In this document: positions 8,420 to 17,562 of the stretch, piece by piece | Layout: each line of letters starts with the position of its first letter | How positions within the stretch are numbered: the first letter of the stretch is position 1 | DNA from: an uncultured Bacteroides sp. | Lineage (GTDB): Bacteria > Bacteroidota > Bacteroidia > Chitinophagales > Chitinophagaceae | NCBI GenBank assembly: GCA_902168085.1 | Contig: CABHOP010000052.1 | Location: 24,468 to 88,467, forward strand | DNA: 64,000 nucleotides | Direction: 5' to 3' | Translations under genes and position numbers: made by a program | Notes under the pieces: generated by a model | Told to the model about the DNA's origin: nothing | Seen by the model: only the letters and a program-made list of their open reading frames with translations | Databases searched by the model: none

Positions 8420-9562
8420 TTACTTGGGTGGAAAAATTGCACGGTATATTTTCTTGAAGGGTTTTAATACCGGGTAACGCTTATCTATCGGCATCTCGTA
8501 ATCAAAATCGTAATGACTGCGAGGTGGTTGCTGCATCAGGGCATTAAACTCCTGCTCTGTAAAACCGAACTTCTTCAGCACGAAATCATAGTCCGACTTG
8601 AACTGCTCTTCATTGTACATCGGCTGTTGCAATTCTGCCAGTGCTTCCTCTTTCGTTATCTGCCCTGCAAATATCAAATCGCTCAGGTGTGCTTTGCGCT
8701 TATCTATTTTGAACTTGGCAGGCAATATATAACCCTGATAAAAACGTGTCCAGATGCTTTCATAGTGCTTGCCACCATAATCTCTCCAGCCCAGCTCTTT
8801 CTGTATCGTTTCCTTTACAGCATTCTTATTATAATCTACATAATTCAGAACCGATACTGAACGTACGCCTTTTACCTGCTGGTAATACCGCTTCACCTTG
8901 GCATCCATAAACGGAAACGTTTTTAACGGTACTGTACCATAAGCTTTGTGTATCGATTTGATGTTGACATGGTCCGTCTTAGGATGTATCCATGTTTTAG
9001 GCAGCGTATTTTCTGTTTGCACATTAGTGCCGCTCAAAATATACTGAATACCCCTCTGCCCTGCCATTCTATATAGCGTTGCAAATATGGCATGGTCTGT
9101 TATTGCTTCAATATCCACTACCGAAGCTTTCAAGTATGCCATTTGCAAGTCTTTAAATTCTTCCCAGTTGATAACATAGGTTTCCAGGTCGAAGCCAAGC
9201 CTGCTTACAATATTCTCAATATTTTTTACTGCCAGCTCACTATTCCATCCATTATCAAAATGCACTGCCAGCGGTCGCAGTCCTAATTTTTTAGCTACAT
9301 ATGCTACATAAGTACTATCTACACCACCGCTCAGCCCCATGATACAATCATATGGCTTATCCTTTCCGGCCTCTTTTATTTCATGCGCTATAGCAGCCAG
9401 TTTATCTTCACCTTCTTTCCCCGTCAATACACTTTCTTTAAACGCGCGCTGAAATTCGTAATAGTAATTGCTGATCCCCTTTTCATCAAAGCTGATGTCT
9501 GGGTCGGCAATGTTATCCATTACAGATATGGTGCATTGCTGGTATACTGCTTTATCGTTCAT
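8420..9562 (-). CDS. wbpG: N-acetyl sugar amidotransferase, WbpG-type, paralogue 1
   Basis: A PP-loop ATPase of about 380 residues. The ATP pyrophosphate loop SGGVDS is at 78-83, followed by HFDNGWNSELAV, the family signature. WbpG-type enzymes adenylate an acetamido group and replace oxygen by ammonia to give an acetamidino group. The start at 9562 gives a length equal to the other two paralogues and an 11-base overlap with the acyltransferase; 9580 is an alternative. The N-terminal CxxC...CxxC found in the family is mostly gone: only Cys10 remains, the other positions being Ser13, Ser31 and Tyr34. It sits next to the HisF-like gene, its probable partner. Confidence 0.88.
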   Translation of the reverse strand: MNDKAVYQQCTISVMDNIADPDISFDEKGISNYYYEFQRAFKESVLTGKEGEDKLAAIAHEIKEAGKDKPYDCIMGLSGGVDSTYVAYVAKKLGLRPLAVHFDNGWNSELAVKNIENIVSRLGFDLETYVINWEEFKDLQMAYLKASVVDIEAITDHAIFATLYRMAGQRGIQYILSGTNVQTENTLPKTWIHPKTDHVNIKSIHKAYGTVPLKTFPFMDAKVKRYYQQVKGVRSVSVLNYVDYNKNAVKETIQKELGWRDYGGKHYESIWTRFYQGYILPAKFKIDKRKAHLSDLIFAGQITKEEALAELQQPMYNEEQFKSDYDFVLKKFGFTEQEFNALMQQPPRSHYDFDYEMPIDKRYPVLKPFKKIYRAIFPPK

Positions 9563-10199
9563 GTATACGTTGCTTTTCACTAAATTTTTTAAACGGTATA
9601 TACCCGATGTACTTATTCTTTACTTCAAATGGTACACACAGCTCTTTATCTAACTCTTTGATCTGTTTTGCAGGTGTACCGCCAATAATACAGTACCCTT
9701 CAGGATAAGATTTTGTTACTACTGCTCCAGCAGCTACTATTGTCCAATCGCCAAGGGTAACACCCGGCATTATTTTAGCACCCGCACCTATCCAGCAATA
9801 TTTACCAATCTTCACAGGTGCCAGTATATGCTTACGTGAGTCATACACATCATGATTGGCAGTAACAATGACAACATTAGGTGCTATTTGTGTATAATCT
9901 CCTATCTCCAATCCTCCACGGCCAGTTATGTAGCATCCGCCCATTATGCCTGGATACGCATCTATACCTATTTTTATGTATTCTACATCATATACCTTAC
10001 TGGTCCAGTGTACCGGCCAATATGCTTTTCTATTGCCGCCTATATTTAACACCTTCTGAACAAACCAAAATTTAAAGTTTACATAACCTTGGTAGTCAGT
10101 AGTTTGATACAGAAAACGAAAGTATGGTAACGGTTTCGTAAACAGCAGTACAAATATCTGCAGCGGATTTTTAAGCAAATACAGTACTTTTTCTTTCAC
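9552..10199 (-). CDS. Hexapeptide-repeat acyltransferase (WcaF/maa-like)
   Basis: A 215-residue left-handed beta-helix O-acetyltransferase. The hexapeptide region spans roughly residues 75-180 and contains the conserved block VTANHDVYDSRKH, with the histidine used as base in the maltose/galactoside acetyltransferase group, and the end block IGGTPAKQIKEL. A hydrophobic stretch near the N-terminus (IFVLLFTKPLPYF) may bind the membrane. It probably O-acetylates a sugar of the polymer. The gene overlaps the WbpG-like gene downstream and starts 2 bases after a GT2 gene. Confidence 0.85.
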   Translation of the reverse strand: MKEKVLYLLKNPLQIFVLLFTKPLPYFRFLYQTTDYQGYVNFKFWFVQKVLNIGGNRKAYWPVHWTSKVYDVEYIKIGIDAYPGIMGGCYITGRGGLEIGDYTQIAPNVVIVTANHDVYDSRKHILAPVKIGKYCWIGAGAKIMPGVTLGDWTIVAAGAVVTKSYPEGYCIIGGTPAKQIKELDKELCVPFEVKNKYIGYIPFKKFSEKQRIHER

Positions 10200-10201
10200 A
10201 C

Positions 10202-11041
10202 TTAGTGTTTTGATTGTATTGACATTATTGTCAGCTTCTCCCTAACGCTCGCTATGTCCATTTTCATTATCGACTTTATCGCTTCCATCCTTAAGCTGCG
10301 ATTAGAACGCTTTATCACTGCCTTAACCGTACTCTTATCCAAAGGACAGTCATCTGACAACAGGTATTTCATCTTAATATCCGCATACAGCTTTACAAAT
10401 TTCCTATAGCTATTCATTTCCTGTGCATCGTGTTCGCGATACCACACTATGCCATCCGGCATCAGCACTACAGGATATTTCTGGCCAAGACGGTTCCACA
10501 TCTCAAAGTCACCCGCCATACGTATATTATTAAAACCACCTACTGCATCAAAAACATCTTTCTTAATGATGGCAGACAACGGAGCTTTGTGAAAAATACC
10601 CGGCCCTAAGTAGTTATATTCATATGCTTCCTTTGGAGAAAGAATAAAGGGGAATGGCTGCTTATAATATTGAAGTAATGAGCATAAACCCCAACCGGCA
10701 GTTGGAAACTGCTCCATCATGCTTATCAAAATTTCCAACCCGGTAGGATATATATAATCATCGGCATCCACATATTTCAGGTATTTTCCTGTGGCATACG
10801 CAGCTGCCTGATTTCGGTTGGGATAATCCCCCAGATTCTTCGGGTTCTGATACACTTTTACACGGCTATCTTTATCTGCATAGCTCTTAGCTATACGCAC
10901 TGTATCATCTTTCGAGCCATCATCTACAATAATCAATTCAAAATTCTGATAGGTAGATGCCAATACACTTTCAATAGCTACACCTATGTATTTTTCACGA
11001 TTATATGATGTCATTAATACACTAACCAGTGGTGCGCTCAT
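10202..11041 (-). CDS. Glycosyltransferase family 2
   Basis: A 279-residue GT-A inverting glycosyltransferase. It opens with VSVLMTSYNREKYI, has the nucleotide-binding IIVDDGSKDDT near residue 36 and the metal-binding acidic motif YVDADDYI near residue 90. No membrane helices are seen, so it is a soluble or peripheral transferase. It ends 2 bases before the acyltransferase and starts 1 base after the next GT2 gene. It probably adds one monosaccharide to the lipid-linked chain; donor unknown. Confidence 0.88.
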   Translation of the reverse strand: MSAPLVSVLMTSYNREKYIGVAIESVLASTYQNFELIIVDDGSKDDTVRIAKSYADKDSRVKVYQNPKNLGDYPNRNQAAAYATGKYLKYVDADDYIYPTGLEILISMMEQFPTAGWGLCSLLQYYKQPFPFILSPKEAYEYNYLGPGIFHKAPLSAIIKKDVFDAVGGFNNIRMAGDFEMWNRLGQKYPVVLMPDGIVWYREHDAQEMNSYRKFVKLYADIKMKYLLSDDCPLDKSTVKAVIKRSNRSLRMEAIKSIMKMDIASVREKLTIMSIQSKH

Positions 11042-11042
11042 A

Positions 11043-12002
11043 TTATTTCTTTACAGGAATTGGTGGTTTACCACAATATTCAGTATGCACTTTGGTAAGG
11101 TTGTCTTCGCTTATAGCAAGTGCATCGGTAAATAAGCGATAGGCTGCTTTGGCAGCGTTATGCATATCTAAATTATATTTCACCCATTTGATTTTCTCCC
11201 TGTTAGTCATCGGCCCGCTTATCCATACCACCTTAATCAACCTAAGCAGGTCTATAAAACCCATTTCAGGTTTTGGTGGTATAAAGCCAAAATGCCTGTA
11301 CCTGAAGTATAGCGTAGTTAATGTACGTTTAAAAGTAAAGTCTTTGTTCTCCAAATGATAATGGTATACCATTGCCTCCGGATTGTATGCTATTGTATAT
11401 CCCTTAGATAAAGCATCCTTTGCCCAAATGGCATCTTCAGAATAAGATGTAACCTGGAAGGGTATCTCTTTTAAAGCAGTGGCCTTATACAAAGCGGTAA
11501 CGTCATCCCAACCACACGCATTCTTCAGCTCGGCAGGTGACAATGCCGCTAGTTCTTCTCTTGTAAATTTCAATGTCCTGATGCCCGATTTAGATACCGG
11601 TCTATACCACTCTGCCGGGTTCTTATCTATTTCGTGCGGCACTACCTGTTTACCACAAACTGCCATTACATCTTCACTGCTAAAGCCCTCCAACATTTTC
11701 TTTATCCAATCTTCATCATATGGCCTTGCATCGCCTACTGTCAATAATAAGAATGCTCCTTTGGCATGCCTTACGCCTACGTTCCGTGTTTCTCCGTGAT
11801 TAAACTCGTTAGGGTTTATATGGATGATTTTCACCTTTTCATATTCTTTCAGAATATCCAATGTGCCATCGGTAGAACCAGAGTCCAGGACAATAATTTC
11901 TTCTACTGCTATCGATTGGCTCAGGATGCCCTCAATGCACGCCCTTATTTTTGAGGCTTCATTCTTTACAGGTATAATAACAGATATAGACGCGTTTTGC
12001 AT
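11043..12002 (-). CDS. Glycosyltransferase family 2
   Basis: A GT2 enzyme of about 319 residues with ISVIIPVKNEASKI at the start, IIVLDSGSTDGT near residue 35 and LLTVGDARPYDEDW near residue 85 in place of the usual DxD, and SYSEDAIWAKDA as the ED motif of the acceptor side. The ATG at 12002 puts the fold start at residue 4 and avoids overlapping the epimerase gene; an ATG at 12038 is possible and would overlap it by 19 bases. It belongs to the same operon; its product linkage is not known. Confidence 0.85.
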   Translation of the reverse strand: MQNASISVIIPVKNEASKIRACIEGILSQSIAVEEIIVLDSGSTDGTLDILKEYEKVKIIHINPNEFNHGETRNVGVRHAKGAFLLLTVGDARPYDEDWIKKMLEGFSSEDVMAVCGKQVVPHEIDKNPAEWYRPVSKSGIRTLKFTREELAALSPAELKNACGWDDVTALYKATALKEIPFQVTSYSEDAIWAKDALSKGYTIAYNPEAMVYHYHLENKDFTFKRTLTTLYFRYRHFGFIPPKPEMGFIDLLRLIKVVWISGPMTNREKIKWVKYNLDMHNAAKAAYRLFTDALAISEDNLTKVHTEYCGKPPIPVKK

Positions 12003-12019
12003 GATTTCTATATTGCTCT

Positions 12020-13024
12020 TTATACTAGTTTGCGCCATGAAGGAGGCATATTTTTTTCTACCTCTATGTTTTTAAATTTCTCTCCCTGCCTTGGCCCTTT
12101 AGCCTTTGCATCTTCTACCATTCGTTCTATACCCTCTTTCAGCGGTATGTTTTTTATCAGATGGCCGAAGTATTGATGTACCTTATCATGATTGGAATAG
12201 GCGTGCACCACCTCATTTCTCGATTCAAGAAAATCTATCTGCTCTTTTACTTCAAATGCATCGCATACAATCGTAGCAAGATCCTTTACTGTATATGGAG
12301 TATCTGCACCAATATTAAATACCTGATTGTAAGTTTCAGGCATTTCTATGCTTTTTGCAATAATAGGCGCTACATCATCTATATGGCTAAACGCCCGGGT
12401 TTGCATACCATCGCCAAAAATGGTAAGCTTTTTTCCCTGCATTATCTGGTTCATGAAAATACCCACCACATTGCGATAAGGATCGCCAATATTTTGCCTT
12501 TCACCATACACATTATGCGGTCTGAAGATGATAAAATCCATCCCGAACATTTCATGTGCGGAAAGCAGATCCTGCTCTACTGCCAGTTTAGATATGCCGT
12601 AGGGATCTTCCGGTTGTGGTGTCATATCTTCTTTCATCGGCAGTTGGTTCTTCCCATATACTGCTATCGATGAGGTAAATACAAAACATTTAACCGTACC
12701 TGTATTTATAGATGCATTTATCAGGTTGATACTGCCTATCAGGTTGTTGGTATAATTAAACCTGCGGATAAAATGGCTCAGTCCTTCTGCAGCATATGCT
12801 GCCAGGTGGAATACATAGGTAAACCTATGCTCTTCAAAAAGTTTATTTACAAGGTCTACATCATTTATTGACCCTTCCACGAATTGTGCTTTGGGATTCA
12901 CATTATCTTTGAAGCCCCCTGACAGGTCATCAAGGGCTACAACATTGTAACCCGCATTTATCAAGTGATCGCAAACGTGAGAGCCAACAAATCCTGCGGC
13001 CCCGGTTACTAATACTTTATCCAT
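12020..13024 (-). CDS. NAD-dependent epimerase/dehydratase (extended SDR)
   Basis: A 334-residue extended short-chain dehydrogenase. The NAD-binding motif TGAAGFVGSH is at residues 7-16, the active-site pair YGISK near residue 143, and FRPHNVYGERQNIG follows, a block common to UDP-glucose/UDP-GlcNAc 4-epimerases. It probably supplies a UDP-sugar isomer such as UDP-Gal, UDP-GalNAc or a uronic acid epimer. The family alone does not separate epimerase from dehydratase. It starts 21 bases after a GT2 gene, one of the wider gaps of the locus. Confidence 0.85.
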   Translation of the reverse strand: MDKVLVTGAAGFVGSHVCDHLINAGYNVVALDDLSGGFKDNVNPKAQFVEGSINDVDLVNKLFEEHRFTYVFHLAAYAAEGLSHFIRRFNYTNNLIGSINLINASINTGTVKCFVFTSSIAVYGKNQLPMKEDMTPQPEDPYGISKLAVEQDLLSAHEMFGMDFIIFRPHNVYGERQNIGDPYRNVVGIFMNQIMQGKKLTIFGDGMQTRAFSHIDDVAPIIAKSIEMPETYNQVFNIGADTPYTVKDLATIVCDAFEVKEQIDFLESRNEVVHAYSNHDKVHQYFGHLIKNIPLKEGIERMVEDAKAKGPRQGEKFKNIEVEKNMPPSWRKLV

Positions 13025-13045
13025 TATCCTTTTTGTTTAATTTTT

Positions 13046-14086
13046 TTAATTCACTTGTTGGAATGCTTTGTTCAATTGAAGCTTATGCTTACCTATATTT
13101 TCTTCAGTTGCAGGGACTATGCTTTCTATCTTTTTGCTGAAGTAGTTATTTATATATGGTATGCGTGATAGCTTAAATTGTGCCGATGCCAGGTAGTTGC
13201 GCATCAGTTTCACTTCGCGCTTGCCATATAAGTTTATTGAACTGCAATAGTTAATAGTGTTGGCAGCTTCTGCATAATGCCCGCCCTTTATAGCTGCTAT
13301 TATAATGCTGTTTGCCATTACCCTTACACCTGTTTTATATTTCTGCAATACACCTAGTTCATTCATCCGCTGGCAGGTATAGGTCAATACTTTTATACGG
13401 CTTTGTATTTTAGGCAGTGCGTTGTATCCCACTCTTGATAAACTATCATCTGAAACACGCAGGAATACATCCGGCAACAGGTCCATTCGTTTTTTAAACT
13501 TTACGGGCCATAGCAGGCTACGTATATGCAGTTCTATATCCTGCCAAAGTTTTAGCTCTTCATGCCACATGCCTATCTCTACAAACTTTGATTTTTTCCA
13601 AAGCGTGCCTGTACCCTGGCAAATAGCATCGCCTTTCAATATTCTTAGCAGGTCATCTTCCCCTGTTTCTATATTCCAAAGCAGGTTCAGGTCATCCAGT
13701 TTTTTACTGAAGAGCATCATAGGAAAGATGATAAAGTCACATTCTGCATCTTTCTCCATAGCATTTACCCTTTGCTGCAGGCAATAAGGTGCCAGCACAT
13801 CATCGGTATCTAAAAATATCAGGTAGTCGCCGGTAGCATTTTCTATGGCAATATTCCTGCAGGCACAGGGCCCTTTGGGGTCACGATGTCGCTGCAATAC
13901 TTTTACACGACTATCCTGCTGTGCATATGCGCGCAATACTTCCATGCTTTCATCTGTGCTGCCATCATCTACTATCATCCACTCCCAATGCGGGTAGGTT
14001 TGATTGAAGATAGATGCCGCTGTTTCGTGCACTATATAGGCACGATTGAAGCTGGGCGTAATGATAGATACTACTTTATTGCTCAT
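13046..14086 (-). CDS. Glycosyltransferase family 2
   Basis: A 346-residue GT2 protein with VSIITPSFNRAYIV, MIVDDGSTDESM and the DxD-type motif IFLDTDDVL near residue 95. The C-terminal third is basic and helical without clear membrane segments. Its start overlaps the stop of the second WbpG-like gene by 4 bases (ATGA), so translation of the two is probably coupled. It may transfer the sugar that the amidotransferase modifies, but this is only a guess from position. Confidence 0.87.
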   Translation of the reverse strand: MSNKVVSIITPSFNRAYIVHETAASIFNQTYPHWEWMIVDDGSTDESMEVLRAYAQQDSRVKVLQRHRDPKGPCACRNIAIENATGDYLIFLDTDDVLAPYCLQQRVNAMEKDAECDFIIFPMMLFSKKLDDLNLLWNIETGEDDLLRILKGDAICQGTGTLWKKSKFVEIGMWHEELKLWQDIELHIRSLLWPVKFKKRMDLLPDVFLRVSDDSLSRVGYNALPKIQSRIKVLTYTCQRMNELGVLQKYKTGVRVMANSIIIAAIKGGHYAEAANTINYCSSINLYGKREVKLMRNYLASAQFKLSRIPYINNYFSKKIESIVPATEENIGKHKLQLNKAFQQVN

Positions 14087-15222
14087 GAGGCTTTGCGGGC
14101 GCCTGTTAAGGATTTAAACATTTCCCATAGTGGGCGTAGTGGCTTTAATATCGGGTAATAATGAAACATCGACCCTTCCGTATCAAAGTCCCAATGGCTC
14201 CTGGCGGGCTGTTTCATTATAGCATCAAATTCTTCCGCAGTAAGGCCTAATTTTTTAAGCACAAACTCCTTGTCTACTTTTAATAGTTCAGCATCGTAAG
14301 GCGGCGTTTTCATTTCTTCCAATGCCTGTTCTTTCGTTATTTGCCCTGAACATATTAGGCTCGATAAGTGTGCCTTTCGTTTATCTACGCCAAATTTCAC
14401 CGGCAAGATATAGCCCTGATAAAAACGTGTCCAGATGCTTTCATAGTGCTTACCACCGTAATCTCTCCAATCAAGCTCCTTTTGTAAAAGTTTTTTGATA
14501 TCATCTTTTACATATGGCAACCAGTTGAGATAGTTCACAAATTCCACGCCCGATTCTTTGATGAAACGTTTCATCTTTTTATCGAGGAACGGGAAGGTAA
14601 CCAGCTTTTTTTGTCCAAAGGCTTTGTGTATCGCCTTTATATTGATGTAATCTTTTTTATTGTAAGTCCAGTGATAGGGTAGGATACCTTCAGTAACTAC
14701 ATTATGGCCGCCCAACACGTATTTAATATCATTATCGCGCGCTATTTTGAACATAGTACCATATATAGCATGGTCGGTCAGTACTTCAATATCTATAACA
14801 GAAGCTTTGAGATATGCCAGTTGCAGGTCTTTAAACTCTTCCCAGTCTATCACGTAGGTATATAAATCGAACCCAAGCTTATTCACGATGTTATGAATAT
14901 TCATCACTGCCATCTCGCTATTCCACCCATTATCAAAATGCACACAAAGTGCATTCAGCCCTAACTCTTTTGCTTTATAGGCAACATAACTGCTATCTAC
15001 GCCACCGCTTAGGCCTATCAGGCAGTCGTACTTGCGGCTGCTGCCGTAGGCTTTTATTTCTGCTACTGTTTTTTTAAGCAATGCCTCTGCCTCGCTGCCT
15101 GTTTTCAAAAAAAGCCTGGCTTCGTTGTCATAATAATGACAATGATTGCACACACCATTTTCATCAATCACTAGATTGGGGTCGTCGCTACTATCCAGTA
15201 TGCACCTTTTACAATACAGCAT
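14083..15222 (-). CDS. wbpG: N-acetyl sugar amidotransferase, WbpG-type, paralogue 2 (intact cysteines)
   Basis: A 379-residue PP-loop amidotransferase. The ATP loop SGGVDS is at 72-77 and the family block HFDNGWNSEMAV follows. Unlike its two relatives it keeps the full set of four N-terminal cysteines, Cys4, Cys7, Cys25 and Cys28 (two CxxC), expected to bind zinc. A tract of 56 bases at 14414-14469 matches 8733-8788 of paralogue 1 with 2 differences, a sign of recent duplication or gene conversion. It shares its first base region with the stop of paralogue 3 (TAATG). It likely converts an acetamido to an acetamidino group. Confidence 0.9.
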   Translation of the reverse strand: MLYCKRCILDSSDDPNLVIDENGVCNHCHYYDNEARLFLKTGSEAEALLKKTVAEIKAYGSSRKYDCLIGLSGGVDSSYVAYKAKELGLNALCVHFDNGWNSEMAVMNIHNIVNKLGFDLYTYVIDWEEFKDLQLAYLKASVIDIEVLTDHAIYGTMFKIARDNDIKYVLGGHNVVTEGILPYHWTYNKKDYINIKAIHKAFGQKKLVTFPFLDKKMKRFIKESGVEFVNYLNWLPYVKDDIKKLLQKELDWRDYGGKHYESIWTRFYQGYILPVKFGVDKRKAHLSSLICSGQITKEQALEEMKTPPYDAELLKVDKEFVLKKLGLTAEEFDAIMKQPARSHWDFDTEGSMFHYYPILKPLRPLWEMFKSLTGARKAS

Positions 15223-16361
15223 TACTCTATTCTTAATACTTTTTTAACCATTAATCCTAGGGGACGTAGTGGTAGCAACGCAGGGTATTTCTGATATAAG
15301 GAAGAATGGGTATGCAGGTAATACTTATGAGGTACTTCTTTCTTCTTCATATACGCATCAAAATATGCTTCTGTGAAATTCAATTTCTTCAAAACATACT
15401 CTTTATCTTCCTTCTGCATTTCTTCTGTATAGTCAGGCACAACCAGTATTGCTTTTGCTTCTTCTTTAGTGAGCTGGCCACTGCATATCAGGTTCGACAG
15501 GTGAGCGCGTCTTTTATCTATACCAAACTTCTTTGGCAATATATATCCCTGGTAGAAGCGTGTAAATATAGATTCGTAATGTTTACCGCCATATGGTTTC
15601 CAGCCCAGTTCATTTATCAAGATGTCCTCTACGTCTTTCTTCACATAAGGCACATAGTTCAATAAGCGCAGTATCTTAATATCCGCCTTTCTAATCTTAT
15701 CCTGGAACGCTTTATCTACCAACGGGTAGTTTTTTATCTTAACTGTACCAAATCTTTTATGGATATCCATCAGGTTGGCATAGTCCATTTTTTCGTAAGA
15801 CCAATGATGGGGCATTATGGATTCAGACACAATATTAACGCCACTAAGTATTACCTTAATACCATTGTCTATTGCAGTGCTATACATAGCGCCGTATATA
15901 GCATGGTCGGTAGGCACTTCCAGATCTACCACGCCTGCTTCAAAATAAGAACGCTGAATATCTTTAAACTCTTCCCAATCTATCACATAGGTTTGCAGGT
16001 CTATATCCAGCTTTTGAGTAACCCTTTCAATATTTTTTACTGCCAGTTCACTGTTCCATCCATTATCAAAATGTATAGCCAGCGGGTTAAGGCCAAGTTT
16101 AGTTTTCGCAAGGTATAACAGGTAAGTGCTATCTACGCCACCACTTACACCTATCAGGCAATCATACTTTCCTTTTTTGTTGGCCTTGGCATACGCTACT
16201 ATTTCGGCTACTTCTTTTTCGCCGGCTTCGCCATACTTCACATAATCTTTTTCCAGTTGCAGGTATTCATGATAATAATTGCATACGCCATTCTCATCGA
16301 ATGAGATGTTAGGATCATCATGTGTATCGAACAACAATTTGGTACACTCCCTATATTCCAT
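15222..16361 (-). CDS. wbpG: N-acetyl sugar amidotransferase, WbpG-type, paralogue 3
   Basis: A 379-residue PP-loop enzyme with SGGVDS at 73-78 and HFDNGWNSELAV. It is the most diverged of the three paralogues. In the N-terminal zinc-type site the first cysteine of each pair is kept (Cys6, Cys27) while the second is changed (Leu9, Tyr30). The C-terminal block GGKHYESIFTRFYQG is shared by all three. It overlaps paralogue 2 by one base and starts 7 bases after a glycosyltransferase. It may act on another sugar, or form a hetero-oligomer with paralogue 2. Confidence 0.87.
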   Translation of the reverse strand: MEYRECTKLLFDTHDDPNISFDENGVCNYYHEYLQLEKDYVKYGEAGEKEVAEIVAYAKANKKGKYDCLIGVSGGVDSTYLLYLAKTKLGLNPLAIHFDNGWNSELAVKNIERVTQKLDIDLQTYVIDWEEFKDIQRSYFEAGVVDLEVPTDHAIYGAMYSTAIDNGIKVILSGVNIVSESIMPHHWSYEKMDYANLMDIHKRFGTVKIKNYPLVDKAFQDKIRKADIKILRLLNYVPYVKKDVEDILINELGWKPYGGKHYESIFTRFYQGYILPKKFGIDKRRAHLSNLICSGQLTKEEAKAILVVPDYTEEMQKEDKEYVLKKLNFTEAYFDAYMKKKEVPHKYYLHTHSSLYQKYPALLPLRPLGLMVKKVLRIE

Positions 16362-16368
16362 TGTAATA

Positions 16369-17562
16369 CTATAACGTTTTAAAAACTTCAGCCATTTTCT
16401 CCACTTCTTTTTCGCCGGCTACACTTTCGGCTGCTATATGTGCATTGGCTTTCAGCCTTACCACATCCTCTTTGGTAAGATTGTTTATCAACGCAGCAAT
16501 GGCGGATACGGTGTTTTCGCCGGCCACATATCCTATATCATAGCCTTCCACCACTCGCTTCATTTCTACATACGGGCCTATCACAATACCCAATCTTGCC
16601 TGTATAAATTCATAAAGCTTATTGGGCAGATAATGCTGCATATTGAAGTTGCTACTGTTATCATACATGTAAAAACCCACATCAAAGCGATTAATATGTT
16701 CGCAGATAGCAGCAGTAGACACCGGTGGAATAAGAAAACAATGTGGCCTTTTATCTATTTCAGCTTTCAGGTAATCGAAGTATGCCTGATCGTGCGGGCT
16801 GGGCACTAGCATAAAATAGAACTCAAACCTGTTTGCATCCACCGCATCCGCTATCTGTATCATCAACTCCAGCTTACGGTTTTTATTAGCAATACCGTGA
16901 TGGACGAGCTTTATCTTATCATGGGTAGCAGTAGGTTGCAAGTTCTTATAAACCGTAGCATTGGTAACCAATACCTGCTTACCCGCTGCTAAAGAAAAAT
17001 CACGTTCATACCTATCTTGTATCCCCTGGCATACATTAAATATCTTATAGCAGCTACCCAGAAAATCTTTTCCTATTTTATTCAATCGTTTTCGGCGTGC
17101 TTCCCAGCCTTCATATTCACTAAACTGTTCAGGATAAAATTCATGCGCGTTAAATATCAATCGGGCATTGAGCCTTTTTGCTATGAAATAAGATAACGGC
17201 AGATTGTGCAGATGATGAGCTATAACACTTGTTATATTATAGTCCTTATGTTCCACCACAGCTAATATCTGTTGTGCAAATCGTTTGTCGTAATAATAAT
17301 TATCCGCCTTAACCTTTTCCAAAACAGGCTCAACCGTTCTTTTATAAGCAGAAACGCTTTTCCTTATCACTGTTGGGTACGACAAGTGCTTATTCCCGGC
17401 ACCTCTTTGGGGCAAATCATAACAAACTACGCCGGGATAAGATTTTGTATAAGAAAAAGCGATAGGGGTAATGCCGGCTAATACCAAGGCTTCTATCTCC
17501 TTGACAACTCTCGGTTCCTTTTCTATGTATGAATCGCAAATGATGATAGCACTATGCTGCAT
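16369..17562 (-). CDS. Glycosyltransferase family 4-like protein
   Basis: A 397-residue GT-B enzyme opening with AIIICDSYIEKEPRVVKEIE, a start common among polysaccharide glycosyltransferases of Bacteroidota. The middle holds VIAHHLHNLPLSYF and LIFNAHEFYPEQ; the donor loop is PNKLYEFIQARLGI near residue 325. No membrane segment is seen. It overlaps the upstream glycosyltransferase gene by 11 bases. It is a probable sugar transferase of the same chain; specificity unknown. Confidence 0.85.
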   Translation of the reverse strand: MQHSAIIICDSYIEKEPRVVKEIEALVLAGITPIAFSYTKSYPGVVCYDLPQRGAGNKHLSYPTVIRKSVSAYKRTVEPVLEKVKADNYYYDKRFAQQILAVVEHKDYNITSVIAHHLHNLPLSYFIAKRLNARLIFNAHEFYPEQFSEYEGWEARRKRLNKIGKDFLGSCYKIFNVCQGIQDRYERDFSLAAGKQVLVTNATVYKNLQPTATHDKIKLVHHGIANKNRKLELMIQIADAVDANRFEFYFMLVPSPHDQAYFDYLKAEIDKRPHCFLIPPVSTAAICEHINRFDVGFYMYDNSSNFNMQHYLPNKLYEFIQARLGIVIGPYVEMKRVVEGYDIGYVAGENTVSAIAALINNLTKEDVVRLKANAHIAAESVAGEKEVEKMAEVFKTL

